DNA of 64,000 nucleotides, taken from the IMG/VR virus record IMGVR_UViG_3300023176_007781, positions 27,209 to 91,208 of that record. One strand, written 5' to 3'. The translations under genes were made by a program, and so were the position numbers. The stretch comes from a virus. The notes beneath the pieces were generated by a model that worked only from the letters and a program-made list of their open reading frames with translations, was not told the origin of the DNA and searched no databases. Shown one piece after another: positions 39,505 to 48,471 of the stretch; the first letter of the stretch is position 1; each line of letters begins with the position of its first letter.

Positions 39505-40190
39505 ACTTCAATCCCCATAGCTCTCACCCGATCTCCATGTACTGCTTCTCCGTTCATGATAAATTTGAACGTAAGCAATCCCATATCGTATAAAGCATTT
39601 ATCGTGTTAGTATGCATAGGTTTCTTTATAAATTTGTTTGTTGAAAAGTGATTTGCATAAGTTAACTCATCTATTTCGTTCGAGGATTTGGATCCATCAT
39701 ACTGCCTCTGGGAACAATCGTCAGAAGGATCGTTCGGTGTTATCCACGGTTCATCTCTGTAATCAAGCAATATTGCTTCAACGTCATCCCGAGCTCCTAG
39801 ATAATGATACCAGACTTTTCTTGCCTTTAAAGATGTTATATGCCGATCAGACATGATCCCATCTTCACCAGCAAACTCCATCGCAAGATCATATAAGAGT
39901 GGACCTAAGCCAGAGACAGATTCAACAATGCCAGCATCCTCAACAGACCAAGCGCTATCACAGTTGCCTTCCCCATAGTAGTTATCATTTTGCCAAACCA
40001 AATATAACTGCCCAACGTTCCCAAACCTGGGATTTGGATCTCCTGTTGCTGGTCTTTTCTGAGCCTGAAGCCAGATCTGAGATGGACCAACTTTGAATAC
40101 TATATGGATGTTTTTGTCTTTCATTAGTGATGGTGTATACATCCCTTCTGTTAACAATATGTTCCTTATATACTTTCTTAATTGTTTCAT
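39501..40190 (-). CDS. B-tagged GNAT-like domain protein
   Basis: The 229-residue protein has MKQLRKYIRNILLTE (Glu15), then the common domain at about 75-155: NCDSAWSVEDAGIVESVSG, LGPLLYDLAMEFAGEDGIMS, DRHITSLKARKVWYHYLGAR, DDVEAILLDYRDEPWITPND and PSDDC. It is one of the best matches to the shared pattern. The N-terminal strands (IHIVFKVGPSQIWLQAQ) may be the family's substrate part. ATGA overlap with the gene after it. Confidence 0.62.
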   Translation of the reverse strand: MKQLRKYIRNILLTEGMYTPSLMKDKNIHIVFKVGPSQIWLQAQKRPATGDPNPRFGNVGQLYLVWQNDNYYGEGNCDSAWSVEDAGIVESVSGLGPLLYDLAMEFAGEDGIMSDRHITSLKARKVWYHYLGARDDVEAILLDYRDEPWITPNDPSDDCSQRQYDGSKSSNEIDELTYANHFSTNKFIKKPMHTNTINALYDMGLLTFKFIMNGEAVHGDRVRAMGIEV

Positions 40191-40882
40191 TTTACTTTCT
40201 CTGCTATGTCAAAAAAATTAGAGCCATCTCTTTTTAATAATTTTGATTTTCTTCTGTCAAGTCTATAAACAGCCATAGGTTTCAATGGACCTTCGTGAGC
40301 AATGTCAGCACCCATATCAATCAAACTTAATTTTTCTTCATCACTCATTACATCTACTAAATATCTTCCCCCCGTCGCAAAAGCATCATATTCACCGCCA
40401 ACTAAGGCATCATACAAACTATAGTAACCCAAACCTTGTCCTTCATCATCGTATGGCTCTTCTTCTAAATAATATTTTGCCATTTGGTCAAGCCAGGGCA
40501 CCTCTTTATTGTATATCATTTCTCCTATGCTATCTTCATCTGGATGTATATTAGATAAATCTTTGCCAGCAATTGCAAATACGTATCCGTATCTACCATA
40601 CTTTTCCTCTAACTTTGATGTGCCATGACCCGCCATATCTCCGCCAAGTGCATACATTTGTACGGTCGCAATACTTGGTGTTATATAAACCATACCATCT
40701 ACTGGTCGAAGCGGACCTGACCTATTTGATAGATCGGGTGGTTTTATCTCGCCAGCTGACATTATAGACTTTGCATATTTTTCAATCGGTGTACCATGAT
40801 AATAAACAGTGTCAGAGTGATCAGTGCTAGGTGCTGCCATCTCTCTTAGCAAGTTTTGTATGTATAATCGCAAATGTTTCAT
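40187..40882 (-). CDS. B-tagged ADP-ribosyltransferase-like protein (H-Y type)
   Basis: The 231-residue protein has MKHLRLYIQNLLRE (Glu14). TVYYHGTPIEKYAKSIMSAG with His29 and GMVYITPSIATVQMYA with Tyr66 match the first two conserved regions of the H-Y-E branch of ADP-ribosyltransferases (YHGT, then a Y-[LI]-T strand). The final acidic residue cannot be placed with certainty; YEFD- and EDE-rich stretches follow. It could use NAD to modify a protein, nucleic acid or small molecule. It is the second or third ART-like tagged protein in the window, which supports a packaged-effector theme. Confidence 0.68.
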   Translation of the reverse strand: MKHLRLYIQNLLREMAAPSTDHSDTVYYHGTPIEKYAKSIMSAGEIKPPDLSNRSGPLRPVDGMVYITPSIATVQMYALGGDMAGHGTSKLEEKYGRYGYVFAIAGKDLSNIHPDEDSIGEMIYNKEVPWLDQMAKYYLEEEPYDDEGQGLGYYSLYDALVGGEYDAFATGGRYLVDVMSDEEKLSLIDMGADIAHEGPLKPMAVYRLDRRKSKLLKRDGSNFFDIAEKVK

Positions 40883-40890
40883 TTTGCCCT

Positions 40891-41361
40891 CTATTTTGGT
40901 GGTAGTGTATCACCGTGAGCCATGGCAACAAGATTTCTAACACGATTTTCTTGGTCCATCGATTTTACTAATTCACCTATGTTTTTAACTTGTTCATTTA
41001 TCTGACCGACTTGATTTTTTATAAAATCTATGTCATCACCGTCAGCATCTTGCTTAACTAAAAAGTTTGAAGTTTTCTGATCTATTTTTTGCACTATTGA
41101 TCCAACAGCTTCTACTCTTTGTTTAATTTGCAACCTCATTTGTTTCTTTTCACTGTCATACTTTGCTATGACATCATCATATCTTTCACGCAGTAATTCT
41201 TGATCACCTTTGTGAATGTTTTGCATTTCTTCTAGTTGAACCTGAAACCTATCTACTAGTGCATCCATTCTGGCTTGCATATTTGTATAAAGCCATATTA
41301 AGAATGCTGCAAATATTCCTAATGAGCCGTGGTCTAATAACATTTCTAATATTTCTGTCAT
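40891..41361 (-). CDS. Holin-like single-helix coiled-coil protein (BhlA/UviB type)
   Basis: The 156-residue protein has a short acidic N-terminus, one transmembrane helix at about residues 13-27 (SLGIFAAFLIWLYTN), then a long charged coiled coil (60-145). This is the layout of BhlA/UviB-type phage proteins, often called holin-like, though coiled-coil bacteriocin-related roles are also reported. It has no tag and lies between tagged genes. Expression late in infection would fit a lysis role. A non-lytic membrane scaffold is the alternative. Confidence 0.55.
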   Translation of the reverse strand: MTEILEMLLDHGSLGIFAAFLIWLYTNMQARMDALVDRFQVQLEEMQNIHKGDQELLRERYDDVIAKYDSEKKQMRLQIKQRVEAVGSIVQKIDQKTSNFLVKQDADGDDIDFIKNQVGQINEQVKNIGELVKSMDQENRVRNLVAMAHGDTLPPK

Positions 41362-41915
41362 TCTTCTTGTCCTCCATGTGTATGTTTAAATGGTCGAATA
41401 TTTCCTACAGCATCATCTGTATTTCTTATGCCTGTGGCTGATCGAGTTTGTTCGTCTATCTCATCTTTAAAAGATGGCACCAGTCCATACATGTCTATTA
41501 CTTCTTTACATTGTTCAGCAATGTGCCTCAGTTCATCAGTATCTCTAACACTAAATGCAAAGTTACCAATGTATGTTTTCTTATTAGCAATAAACCAAAG
41601 GGCAATCATAACTCTATCTGGTGTGTGTAGATTTGAGTATTTTCTAAAAATATCTACATCCCAGCTCCAAAAAGTGTGACGTGCCAAGTCATGAAATTTA
41701 TCCTCTAATGTTTCTTCTTCTGCCATTTCATCTACATCTTCAACAGTACTATACCATTCTTCGCCTATCATGCCCTCACGTAAACACTCATCAAAGTCTT
41801 GTCGAAATTTATCATTTAAACCATAGTAACAATCACTGAAAGTATTCCAGCTTAACCATTGCATGTTGATAGATTCTCTTAAAATATTCCTAATATATTT
41901 TTTTAAATTTTTCAT
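41358..41915 (-). CDS. B-tagged protein, shares a C-terminal domain with the next gene upstream
   Basis: The 185-residue protein has MKNLKKYIRNILRE (Glu14). Its C-terminal half (DRVMIALWFIANKKTYIGNF, TDELRHIAEQCKEVIDMYGL) matches the C-terminal half of the 41928-42935 product (DRAIMALAVVKEDGLDLGML, LDDVAKQVEEACKKFGV). The pair therefore shares a helical domain, with different N-terminal parts. The function is unknown. Its start codon is preceded by a short gap after the larger gene. Confidence 0.74.
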   Translation of the reverse strand: MKNLKKYIRNILRESINMQWLSWNTFSDCYYGLNDKFRQDFDECLREGMIGEEWYSTVEDVDEMAEEETLEDKFHDLARHTFWSWDVDIFRKYSNLHTPDRVMIALWFIANKKTYIGNFAFSVRDTDELRHIAEQCKEVIDMYGLVPSFKDEIDEQTRSATGIRNTDDAVGNIRPFKHTHGGQEE

Positions 41916-41927
41916 AATCAGTACTCT

Positions 41928-42935
41928 TTATCTATACTTGTCTATTTGAGAGCTAGACCAACCTGGTCCAATTTGTTCATCTACATCTCTGTTCCACTGC
42001 ATGTCGCTAATTTTATCTTCGAGGTCTTCAGGCATCATTACACCAAATTTTTTGCAAGCTTCTTCCACCTGTTTCGCTACATCGTCCAAATCAACACTTG
42101 AATAAGTAAGCATGCCTAGGTCTAAACCATCTTCCTTTACCACAGCGAGTGCCATAATTGCTCTGTCGATGTCGCTGAAATAGCCGCTTCGCCAAAAATT
42201 TGAACTTCCGGGGTCTTCGTACTCTTGATCAATAAATTCTTCCACCGACATTTCACTCCACATTGGATCATTTCCGGGTACATAACCTCTATCATCAATA
42301 TCGTGAGTGTCAACAAGCAACTCGTAGATTTCCGGATACATTTCGAAAGCCTGACCTATGGAAGCTGGTTTTGGTTTGATTTCATTAGATGGGTCATGGA
42401 ATAATAGTTTATGAGATTTGATTGCAGCTTTGTTCCATACACAACCCTGATCAATATCATATCCACTTAGCCAGCGCGGTCCATGTGGTAGAGGGCAAAA
42501 TTCAATACCCGCAAACTCGTCAGCAACTGCATGCCAGTCAGGTGAGGCAAAACTCTCACCTTTAACGTATATACTAGTAAATTTTTCAAATGCTTCATCA
42601 CTATCTATTTTACAAACTGCATTAGCATCAGGTTTGTCAATGGTTGTATAATTTACTTCTAATCTGTACAGAAAAGCTCTTCCTTTTTTAAACTGACCCA
42701 TCATATTATCAGGATTTTTAACATATCGAAGCCACTCATCACCGCAAGCATAAAATAAGCCATGAGGTTTTGGCGTAAACTCGCCTGTCGGCTGTTCTAT
42801 GTTATTTAACTTTTCAACATCTAACTCTGATTGTAAAACAGTTAACAACTCACCTTCATCAGCCGGCTGAGTTTTATAATCAAATACAGACAATTCTGTT
42901 AATAGGTTTCTTACATATTTTCTTAATGTTTTCAT
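41928..42935 (-). CDS. B-tagged protein with the GLFYACGDEW domain
   Basis: The 335-residue protein begins MKTLRKYVRNLLTE (Glu14). A central domain has HGLFYACGDEWLRYVK, then VNYTTIDKPDANAVCKIDS, PDWHAVADEFAGIEFCP and YDIDQGCVWNKAAIKS. I know this succession of blocks from other uncharacterised phage proteins, where it recurs with W-[YF]-x-x-G-D-x-W and I-x-x-C-P-x and DxxxGCVWN. It has no assigned activity; a nucleotide-binding or ADP-ribosylation-related fold is possible. The C-terminal helical domain is shared with its downstream neighbour. Confidence 0.72.
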   Translation of the reverse strand: MKTLRKYVRNLLTELSVFDYKTQPADEGELLTVLQSELDVEKLNNIEQPTGEFTPKPHGLFYACGDEWLRYVKNPDNMMGQFKKGRAFLYRLEVNYTTIDKPDANAVCKIDSDEAFEKFTSIYVKGESFASPDWHAVADEFAGIEFCPLPHGPRWLSGYDIDQGCVWNKAAIKSHKLLFHDPSNEIKPKPASIGQAFEMYPEIYELLVDTHDIDDRGYVPGNDPMWSEMSVEEFIDQEYEDPGSSNFWRSGYFSDIDRAIMALAVVKEDGLDLGMLTYSSVDLDDVAKQVEEACKKFGVMMPEDLEDKISDMQWNRDVDEQIGPGWSSSQIDKYR

Positions 42936-42944
42936 TTTGTTTTC

Positions 42945-44117
42945 CTAGTATATTTTATTAGCTTTATTCATTTCATGGTTTTTCTTAACATTAGGCGAGA
43001 ATATGTCTAAAAAACTATCTCCATCAACATCTTCTAAAAACCTATTGTACATATCTTTTGTACTGTCATCTAAATCTTCTTCTTCAAATCGCAATTCATC
43101 TTCTATCATAATTTCTTTTTCTACTGCACATGCATCATAAAAATCTATATCTAAGTAGCCATCTTCATCAATTATTGGTATATCATCATAACATGTATCA
43201 TGGAAAAAATTATCAGATGCTTCAGAATTAAAAAATGCTTGTTTCATTTCACTAGGTATACAAATCGCTACAATTTCCCAGTTGTCAATGATAGCTTCTG
43301 GCCAGTTTAAATCCATGCCGCGGTTTCCATCATCATCTAGTATGTCATCAAAAGGATTTAAGTCCTCTTTTCCTTTTATTATTATATCATATATATTGCT
43401 AATTTCGCCTTCTTTATCTTGCAACATGACGTCATCGCTACCGTATTTAATATTGTCAGCTGCATCATCATCACCCTGTTCAAGTGCTTCAATGTATTCT
43501 CTTGATTTAGAGGCGCGGGTTTCAAGAGATGCAACGTCAGGTCTAGAAGGTACGCCACTAGTTTTGTATTGGTTATACATATATGCTAATTCAGTCGGTT
43601 TTAACATTGTAACCAACTTATTATAATTTTCTCTGTCACGATGTGTAATGTACTTTTTTAGACCTGGATCACGCTTGGCTTTTACTATTTTGTCATACGA
43701 CTTTAACAACTTTAAAAATCTACCCGGCCGACCCGAATCTAAATCAACTTTTGAGGCAAATGTTACATATCCATCAATCACAATGCCTATAACATGCTCA
43801 TCCATCAGCTTAAAAGGTTCGAAAGTTTCTTCAGTTTTGTGGATATATGTATTAATCTCATTTCTTTGTCGACCACGTACATTAAAATATAAATCGACCG
43901 CTTGTTGAAAAGGTGCCCAATGAATATAGGTTAAACCATCTTTTAATCGACTTTGCCCTTTTGCTCCACCAGTTGTTTTCTGAAAAAACTGTTTTAGCTG
44001 TTTTGCTTGGGTACCTTTGTATCTACTAGATCGGTGGTGAAGTAAGTCACCCATCTGTGCTAGCTTCTCACCTTTTTCAGTGATAACATTTCTTATATAT
44101 TTCCTTAAGTCAATCAT
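42945..44117 (-). CDS. B-tagged protein with the shared G-x-A-D / NE domain
   Basis: The 390-residue protein starts MIDLRKYIRNVITE (Glu14). It contains IGIVIDGYVTFASKVDLDSG (Gly116) and further on NWPEAIIDNWEIVAICIP near residue 275, aligned with the two blocks in the 32176-33639 and 54592-55398 proteins. The remaining C-terminal part is very acidic (about 300-370). Upstream of the domain lies YIHWAPFQQAVDLYFNVRG. The shared domain could be ART-like, but the evidence is only the pattern. Confidence 0.74.
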   Translation of the reverse strand: MIDLRKYIRNVITEKGEKLAQMGDLLHHRSSRYKGTQAKQLKQFFQKTTGGAKGQSRLKDGLTYIHWAPFQQAVDLYFNVRGRQRNEINTYIHKTEETFEPFKLMDEHVIGIVIDGYVTFASKVDLDSGRPGRFLKLLKSYDKIVKAKRDPGLKKYITHRDRENYNKLVTMLKPTELAYMYNQYKTSGVPSRPDVASLETRASKSREYIEALEQGDDDAADNIKYGSDDVMLQDKEGEISNIYDIIIKGKEDLNPFDDILDDDGNRGMDLNWPEAIIDNWEIVAICIPSEMKQAFFNSEASDNFFHDTCYDDIPIIDEDGYLDIDFYDACAVEKEIMIEDELRFEEEDLDDSTKDMYNRFLEDVDGDSFLDIFSPNVKKNHEMNKANKIY

Positions 44118-45152
44118 TCACTTCACCTTCTGATATGGTTTCCACCAAGTGTTGTCTTTATAAATACATCCAAAATATGATTCTATTAATTCTAATAAAC
44201 ACTGATCGTTTGGTGCATCATCATGGCCGAACTCCATAAAAAATGCATTAAAGTATTGTAAAGCTTCATATATAATGGCATTATTGTTTTGCACCGATAC
44301 TTTTTGTTTTATTTTTACACCTATGTCATACAAATCACCATCAGATAAAATACCATCAAGTGCAGGGTTATATACAATAGGAGCATCTCTATTTTCTAAA
44401 TCTACAGCAGAAAGTTTATGGTTTGTATTATAGTTGTGTAATGATGGCAAATCATCTAAGTTAGTACTAGTTATTTTTTCTTTTTCAGAGTCCATTAATA
44501 TAAAATCATATTTGTCGAAAAGATTTTTATTTCTTATGTATTTATAAAAATTCATAGCAGCATCAGTAATTGAAGGTATTACCTTTTTGTTCCCACGTTT
44601 GCCGACTTCTTTTTGCCCTCTATCCGGAACCATGATTTTTGGATGCAAATGTGATAACATCATATCTTTCATTAGTGGCCCAAATTTAGAGCCTATGTGC
44701 GCTGCAGTGTATTCAATGTAATAAGAATTTTTTGAGGAACTAGTCGGTTTTGCTTTAATCATTCCATCAATTGAAGCAAAGAACATCCAAAGATCACCAC
44801 GATATTCATCTGCGCCATATAAATCAATTGCTTGCGGTTCTTCAAACTCAAATGGTTCATACATGTAATATTTTTTTACCAATGGTGCAACTTTTCTTAA
44901 AGCACCGTCATTATTATTTGCATCGTTTATTGCTTCAATAAATTTTTTGCCAAGTTTCGTCAGCTGACTAGTCGGTGCAATATTCTGTTTTGCACAGTTG
45001 ATGTATTCATCGATCAAGCTTTTGTTAAATAAAGCAATCATTATACATTCAGTTCCAGTACTGTCAGCTCCTTCGTAAACATATGTATAGTGGTTACTTA
45101 CACCAGGATTAACGTAATTCTCAAATAACAATTTTTCTAAACTATAAGTCAT
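44118..45152 (-). CDS. Loosely B-tagged, divergent GNAT-like protein
   Basis: The 344-residue protein starts MTYSLEKLLFE, a shortened tag ending L-F-E at residue 11. A divergent version of the repeated domain appears at about 150-205: IEYTAAHIGSKFGPLMKDMM, LSHLHPKIMVPDRGQKEVG and ITDAAMNFYKYI, matching the GPLLYD, SDR and A-x-x-VW-x-x-Y blocks. It is the most distant member of the set. It overlaps the stop of the previous gene (TAATG). Confidence 0.58.
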   Translation of the reverse strand: MTYSLEKLLFENYVNPGVSNHYTYVYEGADSTGTECIMIALFNKSLIDEYINCAKQNIAPTSQLTKLGKKFIEAINDANNNDGALRKVAPLVKKYYMYEPFEFEEPQAIDLYGADEYRGDLWMFFASIDGMIKAKPTSSSKNSYYIEYTAAHIGSKFGPLMKDMMLSHLHPKIMVPDRGQKEVGKRGNKKVIPSITDAAMNFYKYIRNKNLFDKYDFILMDSEKEKITSTNLDDLPSLHNYNTNHKLSAVDLENRDAPIVYNPALDGILSDGDLYDIGVKIKQKVSVQNNNAIIYEALQYFNAFFMEFGHDDAPNDQCLLELIESYFGCIYKDNTWWKPYQKVK

Positions 45153-46267
45153 TATCTTTCTACCATACGTTTTCTAAAAAAGTTTAATAATATACTGTCA
45201 TAATTATCATGGTCTTCACAGAATTCCCAAAAATCTACTTCTAAACCGTGCCAATTGTTAAGATGATGTACAAGGTCACCTAATTCACCTTTAACATCTG
45301 TGTGTCTGCGTTGCAATATACTATGTTCCCAAGAAAATGCACTAGTGTTATAGCTTAAATCTAGTGCCACACTGTCAGGATCGTTCTCTGTAAAATCATC
45401 TTTAATACTATCCCATGGCACTTCATTATGTAAGTCATGTTCTATTTCCCAATGGTCTTCCATCCATTGTTCTTCTATTTCTTCTACTGTTTCGCTATCA
45501 TTTCCAAAATGATTTTTCATCCAATTTATAATTATAAATGGCGAATTCGCTCTATCAGCCCAGCCTTGTTTTTTGCAAATATCAACAATATCTTTATCAA
45601 AATTATTTTCAAGCCACATCATAAAAGCAGTGTTATATGCTTGTCGCAGCGGGGGGTCGTCACTCCAATAGGATTCTGTATCGTCAAAATCAGTCATAGT
45701 AATTTTTGCATCACCACCATCAAGGTATTTCTTTTCTATATCCGGTCTTTTAAATGCATAAGTGTTATAAACTTTTCTAGCCGACGACGACACTTCTTCT
45801 CTATCAGAAGTTATGCCATCTCCAAAATAAGACATTGTTAAATCATATAGTGTCGGACCATAACCTTCTATGGCTGCAGCTCTTGTAATTTGCATTGCAC
45901 CATTAGTATTTTCACCCTCCTGGTTTTCCGCTCTAATTGCTGCTTTAGTGCAATCGTAAAGCACAGAATAAAACTCATCAGAAATTTCATTATAAATAGC
46001 AGTACTAGCATCTCTGTTATCTATAGCCGCGGCCGCAACAGCATTTCCTGCATCTGTGTGAACCTCATATGATTTTTCTATAACTTTTTTCATTTCTTCT
46101 AAAAATTTTACCCTATCATAAAGTATGCATGTGTAACCGCCCATGAAAACACCGCCACCCGCACTTGCATGATATAGTGCCATGTTGTCTAACACCTCAT
46201 TACTCTTAGGTGATTTGTAACTAGATTCTATTATTATATTTTGTATTAGCTTTCTTAGAGTTTTCAA
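45152..46267 (-). CDS. B-tagged GNAT-like protein, triplet member 1
   Basis: The 371-residue protein has MKTLRKLIQNIIIE (Glu14) and is the last member of three tandem paralogues. The common domain is TNGAMQITRAAAIEGYGP, TLYDLTMSYFGDGITSDREE and VSSSARKVYNTYAFKRPDIE. An N-terminal region with ALYHA.AGG and ILYDRVKFLEEM is shared by all three. The C-terminal part is acidic and repeats the LDLSYNT.A motif. Triplication suggests selection for variation in target or dose. Confidence 0.66.
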   Translation of the reverse strand: MKTLRKLIQNIIIESSYKSPKSNEVLDNMALYHASAGGGVFMGGYTCILYDRVKFLEEMKKVIEKSYEVHTDAGNAVAAAAIDNRDASTAIYNEISDEFYSVLYDCTKAAIRAENQEGENTNGAMQITRAAAIEGYGPTLYDLTMSYFGDGITSDREEVSSSARKVYNTYAFKRPDIEKKYLDGGDAKITMTDFDDTESYWSDDPPLRQAYNTAFMMWLENNFDKDIVDICKKQGWADRANSPFIIINWMKNHFGNDSETVEEIEEQWMEDHWEIEHDLHNEVPWDSIKDDFTENDPDSVALDLSYNTSAFSWEHSILQRRHTDVKGELGDLVHHLNNWHGLEVDFWEFCEDHDNYDSILLNFFRKRMVER

Positions 46268-47331
46268 TTTTCTGCTCCTGCGTAGTGCTCGTCGAAAAAG
46301 CCAATTAATATACTCTGGTATGTATTAGACTTTATTTTTTCAAACATGCCAGCAAATGATTCTTCAAGTTCATAGCCATTGTATAATATATCCTCAACCA
46401 TTTCATTTAAAATAAATAAAAAGTCCTCGTGTGCTTTTGTTAAACTTTTAAAAGCTTCTTTTGCATAATCAGTGTTAAAGCTTAAGTCTAACTCTTCATT
46501 AGGTTCAAAAACTATAGTTGGTGAAAATTTAAATAAGTTTCTTTCTATATTTTCTTTATCAGACTCCCACTGCGAAACAATATCATCTATAACAAAATCC
46601 TGTGAATAATACTTTTTTATTAACCTTACAGCAGTGTAAGGGTGTTTACTAAAATATACGCTATCCACAGCATCATATAGACCCGGGTCATAACTTTTTA
46701 ACCATAATTCAAAAGCATCCTTGTACGCATTTTCTATCATTTTATTATTTCCAGCATGATCTGGACAGTCATCATTACTTATATCCGTGACACTATCTGG
46801 GTCTAAGTATTTTTTCTCAATATCTGGCCGTTTCTCTGCATAGAAACGATATACCTTTCTCGCAGAACGGCTGACAGAACCCCTATCTGGAATTATTCCA
46901 TTTTCCTCTATCGACATAACTAAGTCATACAGCGTAGGTCCATAACCTTCAATAGCTGCAGCTCTGCTTACTTCCGAAGCGAGATTGCAGCTGTCGAAGG
47001 GTTCTTTTGTTTGTATTACAGCGACAACACAGTGAGGAAGTATTGCAGTAAACACATTTCTCAGAGAAGATTCAAATTCTAATGACATGTAAAAAGTATA
47101 TTCGTCACCCGGGGTGATGGGTTCTTCGTTAGCAGCGTAAGCAGAAATTTCAGTTCTAAGATGATGTCTCATCATGCTTTTCATTTTAGATTTATCATAT
47201 AAAATATAGTTTTTATATAAATAATCTGCAGTACCGTGATAAAGTGCAAAATTTGTTTGTACTTTATCACTGCGTGGATCTTTCATTGCTTCTGCAATAA
47301 TTTGTGAAACTAATAATCTTAAACTACTCAT
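46264..47331 (-). CDS. B-tagged GNAT-like protein, triplet member 2
   Basis: The 355-residue protein starts at 47331 (MSSLRLLVSQIIAE, Glu14), overlapping the upstream stop as ATGA; the extension upstream lies in the previous gene. Its layout follows its two neighbours: ALYHGTADYLYKNYILYD, SRAAAIEGYGPTLYDLVMSI, EENGIIPDRGSVSRSARKVY and RFYAEKRPDIEKKYLDP. Note ALYHGT near residue 32, which resembles the first motif of H-Y-type ARTs, but the GNAT-like block is the better match. Confidence 0.66.
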   Translation of the reverse strand: MSSLRLLVSQIIAEAMKDPRSDKVQTNFALYHGTADYLYKNYILYDKSKMKSMMRHHLRTEISAYAANEEPITPGDEYTFYMSLEFESSLRNVFTAILPHCVVAVIQTKEPFDSCNLASEVSRAAAIEGYGPTLYDLVMSIEENGIIPDRGSVSRSARKVYRFYAEKRPDIEKKYLDPDSVTDISNDDCPDHAGNNKMIENAYKDAFELWLKSYDPGLYDAVDSVYFSKHPYTAVRLIKKYYSQDFVIDDIVSQWESDKENIERNLFKFSPTIVFEPNEELDLSFNTDYAKEAFKSLTKAHEDFLFILNEMVEDILYNGYELEESFAGMFEKIKSNTYQSILIGFFDEHYAGAEN

Positions 47332-48464
47332 TTGCCACCTTCGTAGTGAGCATGGAAAAAATCCAATAATATATTTTCCCAAAAACTTGGTTTTAAATCG
47401 GTTATCATACCATCGATTGGCACTTCACGGCCATATATTTCTTGCAACATATAGTACAACCCCATTTCCATTTCATCTAAAAATTTATCGTGTGCTGCCG
47501 TTAATTTATTGAAAGCGCTCACAGCATAATCAGTATTATAACTTAAGTTAAGCTCTTCTTTGGGTTCTAAAATGGCGGGTGGTTTTAGTTTATAGAGATT
47601 TTTTTCTATTTCCTCTTTTTCTTCATACCAACTAGTTTGCAGCTCACTTAACTCGCCTTCATCATACATTTCTCCAAACTCAACAGAATCAATTATGTAT
47701 CTTATAACATCATCTGGACCTCCGAAGTGATCTACCACATCGTAAAAACCGCCTTTGTTGTCAAGCGCTTGATAAATTTCACGATTGTAACTAATTAACC
47801 AGTCACCGAAAGCTTCGTAAACAGCTTTTCTTAGTAAGCTGTTTTTATACATTTCTTTTGGTGTCATGTATGTGTAACAATCATCAGATGTTATATCAGT
47901 TAACATGCCGCCATCAAGGTATTTTTTTTCAATCTCTGGACGTTTTTCTGCGTAAAATCTATAGACTTCCCTAGCAGAGGAGCTAACCTGTGCTCTGTCC
48001 GAAGTTATACCATTCGGTTCAATAGACATTACGATATCATACAACGTTGGACCATGACCTTGTTTTGCCGCGGCTCTTACAACTTGCACTGCGCCATTGC
48101 AATCAATATCATTTTTTTTAGTTTTTATAATTGCGTATGTGTGTTCATATATTATTTCCCAAAAAAAGGATCTTACATCATCCCAGTTCCATCTTTCTCC
48201 AGAGTCATTAAATCCTAATACAAGCTTGCCGGTCACTGTTTTTCTTATTAGCGGTGCGAACATATCTATTATTGTTTCTTTATCACTTAATCTTTCTGCT
48301 ACTTCTGTTTTGTTATAAAGGATATAAATTTTAACGCCGGCACTCGAGGGAGAATCGTAATCATTTGCGGCATATAACGCGTAGTTCTGCAATATTTCGC
48401 CACTATTCGGGTTAATCATGCCTTCAGATACAATTTTCCTTATAAAACTTCTTAAATTTTTCAT
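47328..48464 (-). CDS. B-tagged GNAT-like protein, triplet member 3
   Basis: The 378-residue protein has MKNLRSFIRKIVSE (Glu14). Its domain reads DIDCNGAVQVVRAAAKQGHG, PTLYDIVMSIEPNGITSDRA and QVSSSAREVYRFYAEKRPEI, very close to the next gene. It is the first of the triplet to be transcribed. The three have about the same length and order of blocks. No membrane or export signal. Confidence 0.66.
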   Translation of the reverse strand: MKNLRSFIRKIVSEGMINPNSGEILQNYALYAANDYDSPSSAGVKIYILYNKTEVAERLSDKETIIDMFAPLIRKTVTGKLVLGFNDSGERWNWDDVRSFFWEIIYEHTYAIIKTKKNDIDCNGAVQVVRAAAKQGHGPTLYDIVMSIEPNGITSDRAQVSSSAREVYRFYAEKRPEIEKKYLDGGMLTDITSDDCYTYMTPKEMYKNSLLRKAVYEAFGDWLISYNREIYQALDNKGGFYDVVDHFGGPDDVIRYIIDSVEFGEMYDEGELSELQTSWYEEKEEIEKNLYKLKPPAILEPKEELNLSYNTDYAVSAFNKLTAAHDKFLDEMEMGLYYMLQEIYGREVPIDGMITDLKPSFWENILLDFFHAHYEGGK

Positions 48465-48471
48465 ATAATAC

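Noticed and set aside
45437-45841. 134-codon open frame on the plus strand
   Set aside because: It is opposite a member of the tagged triplet that is clearly conserved with its two paralogues.
46264-47331. ALYHGT as the first motif of an ADP-ribosyltransferase
   Set aside because: The matching position in its paralogues is ALYHAS or ALYAAN, so the His-Gly-Thr is not conserved, and no second or third ART motif follows.
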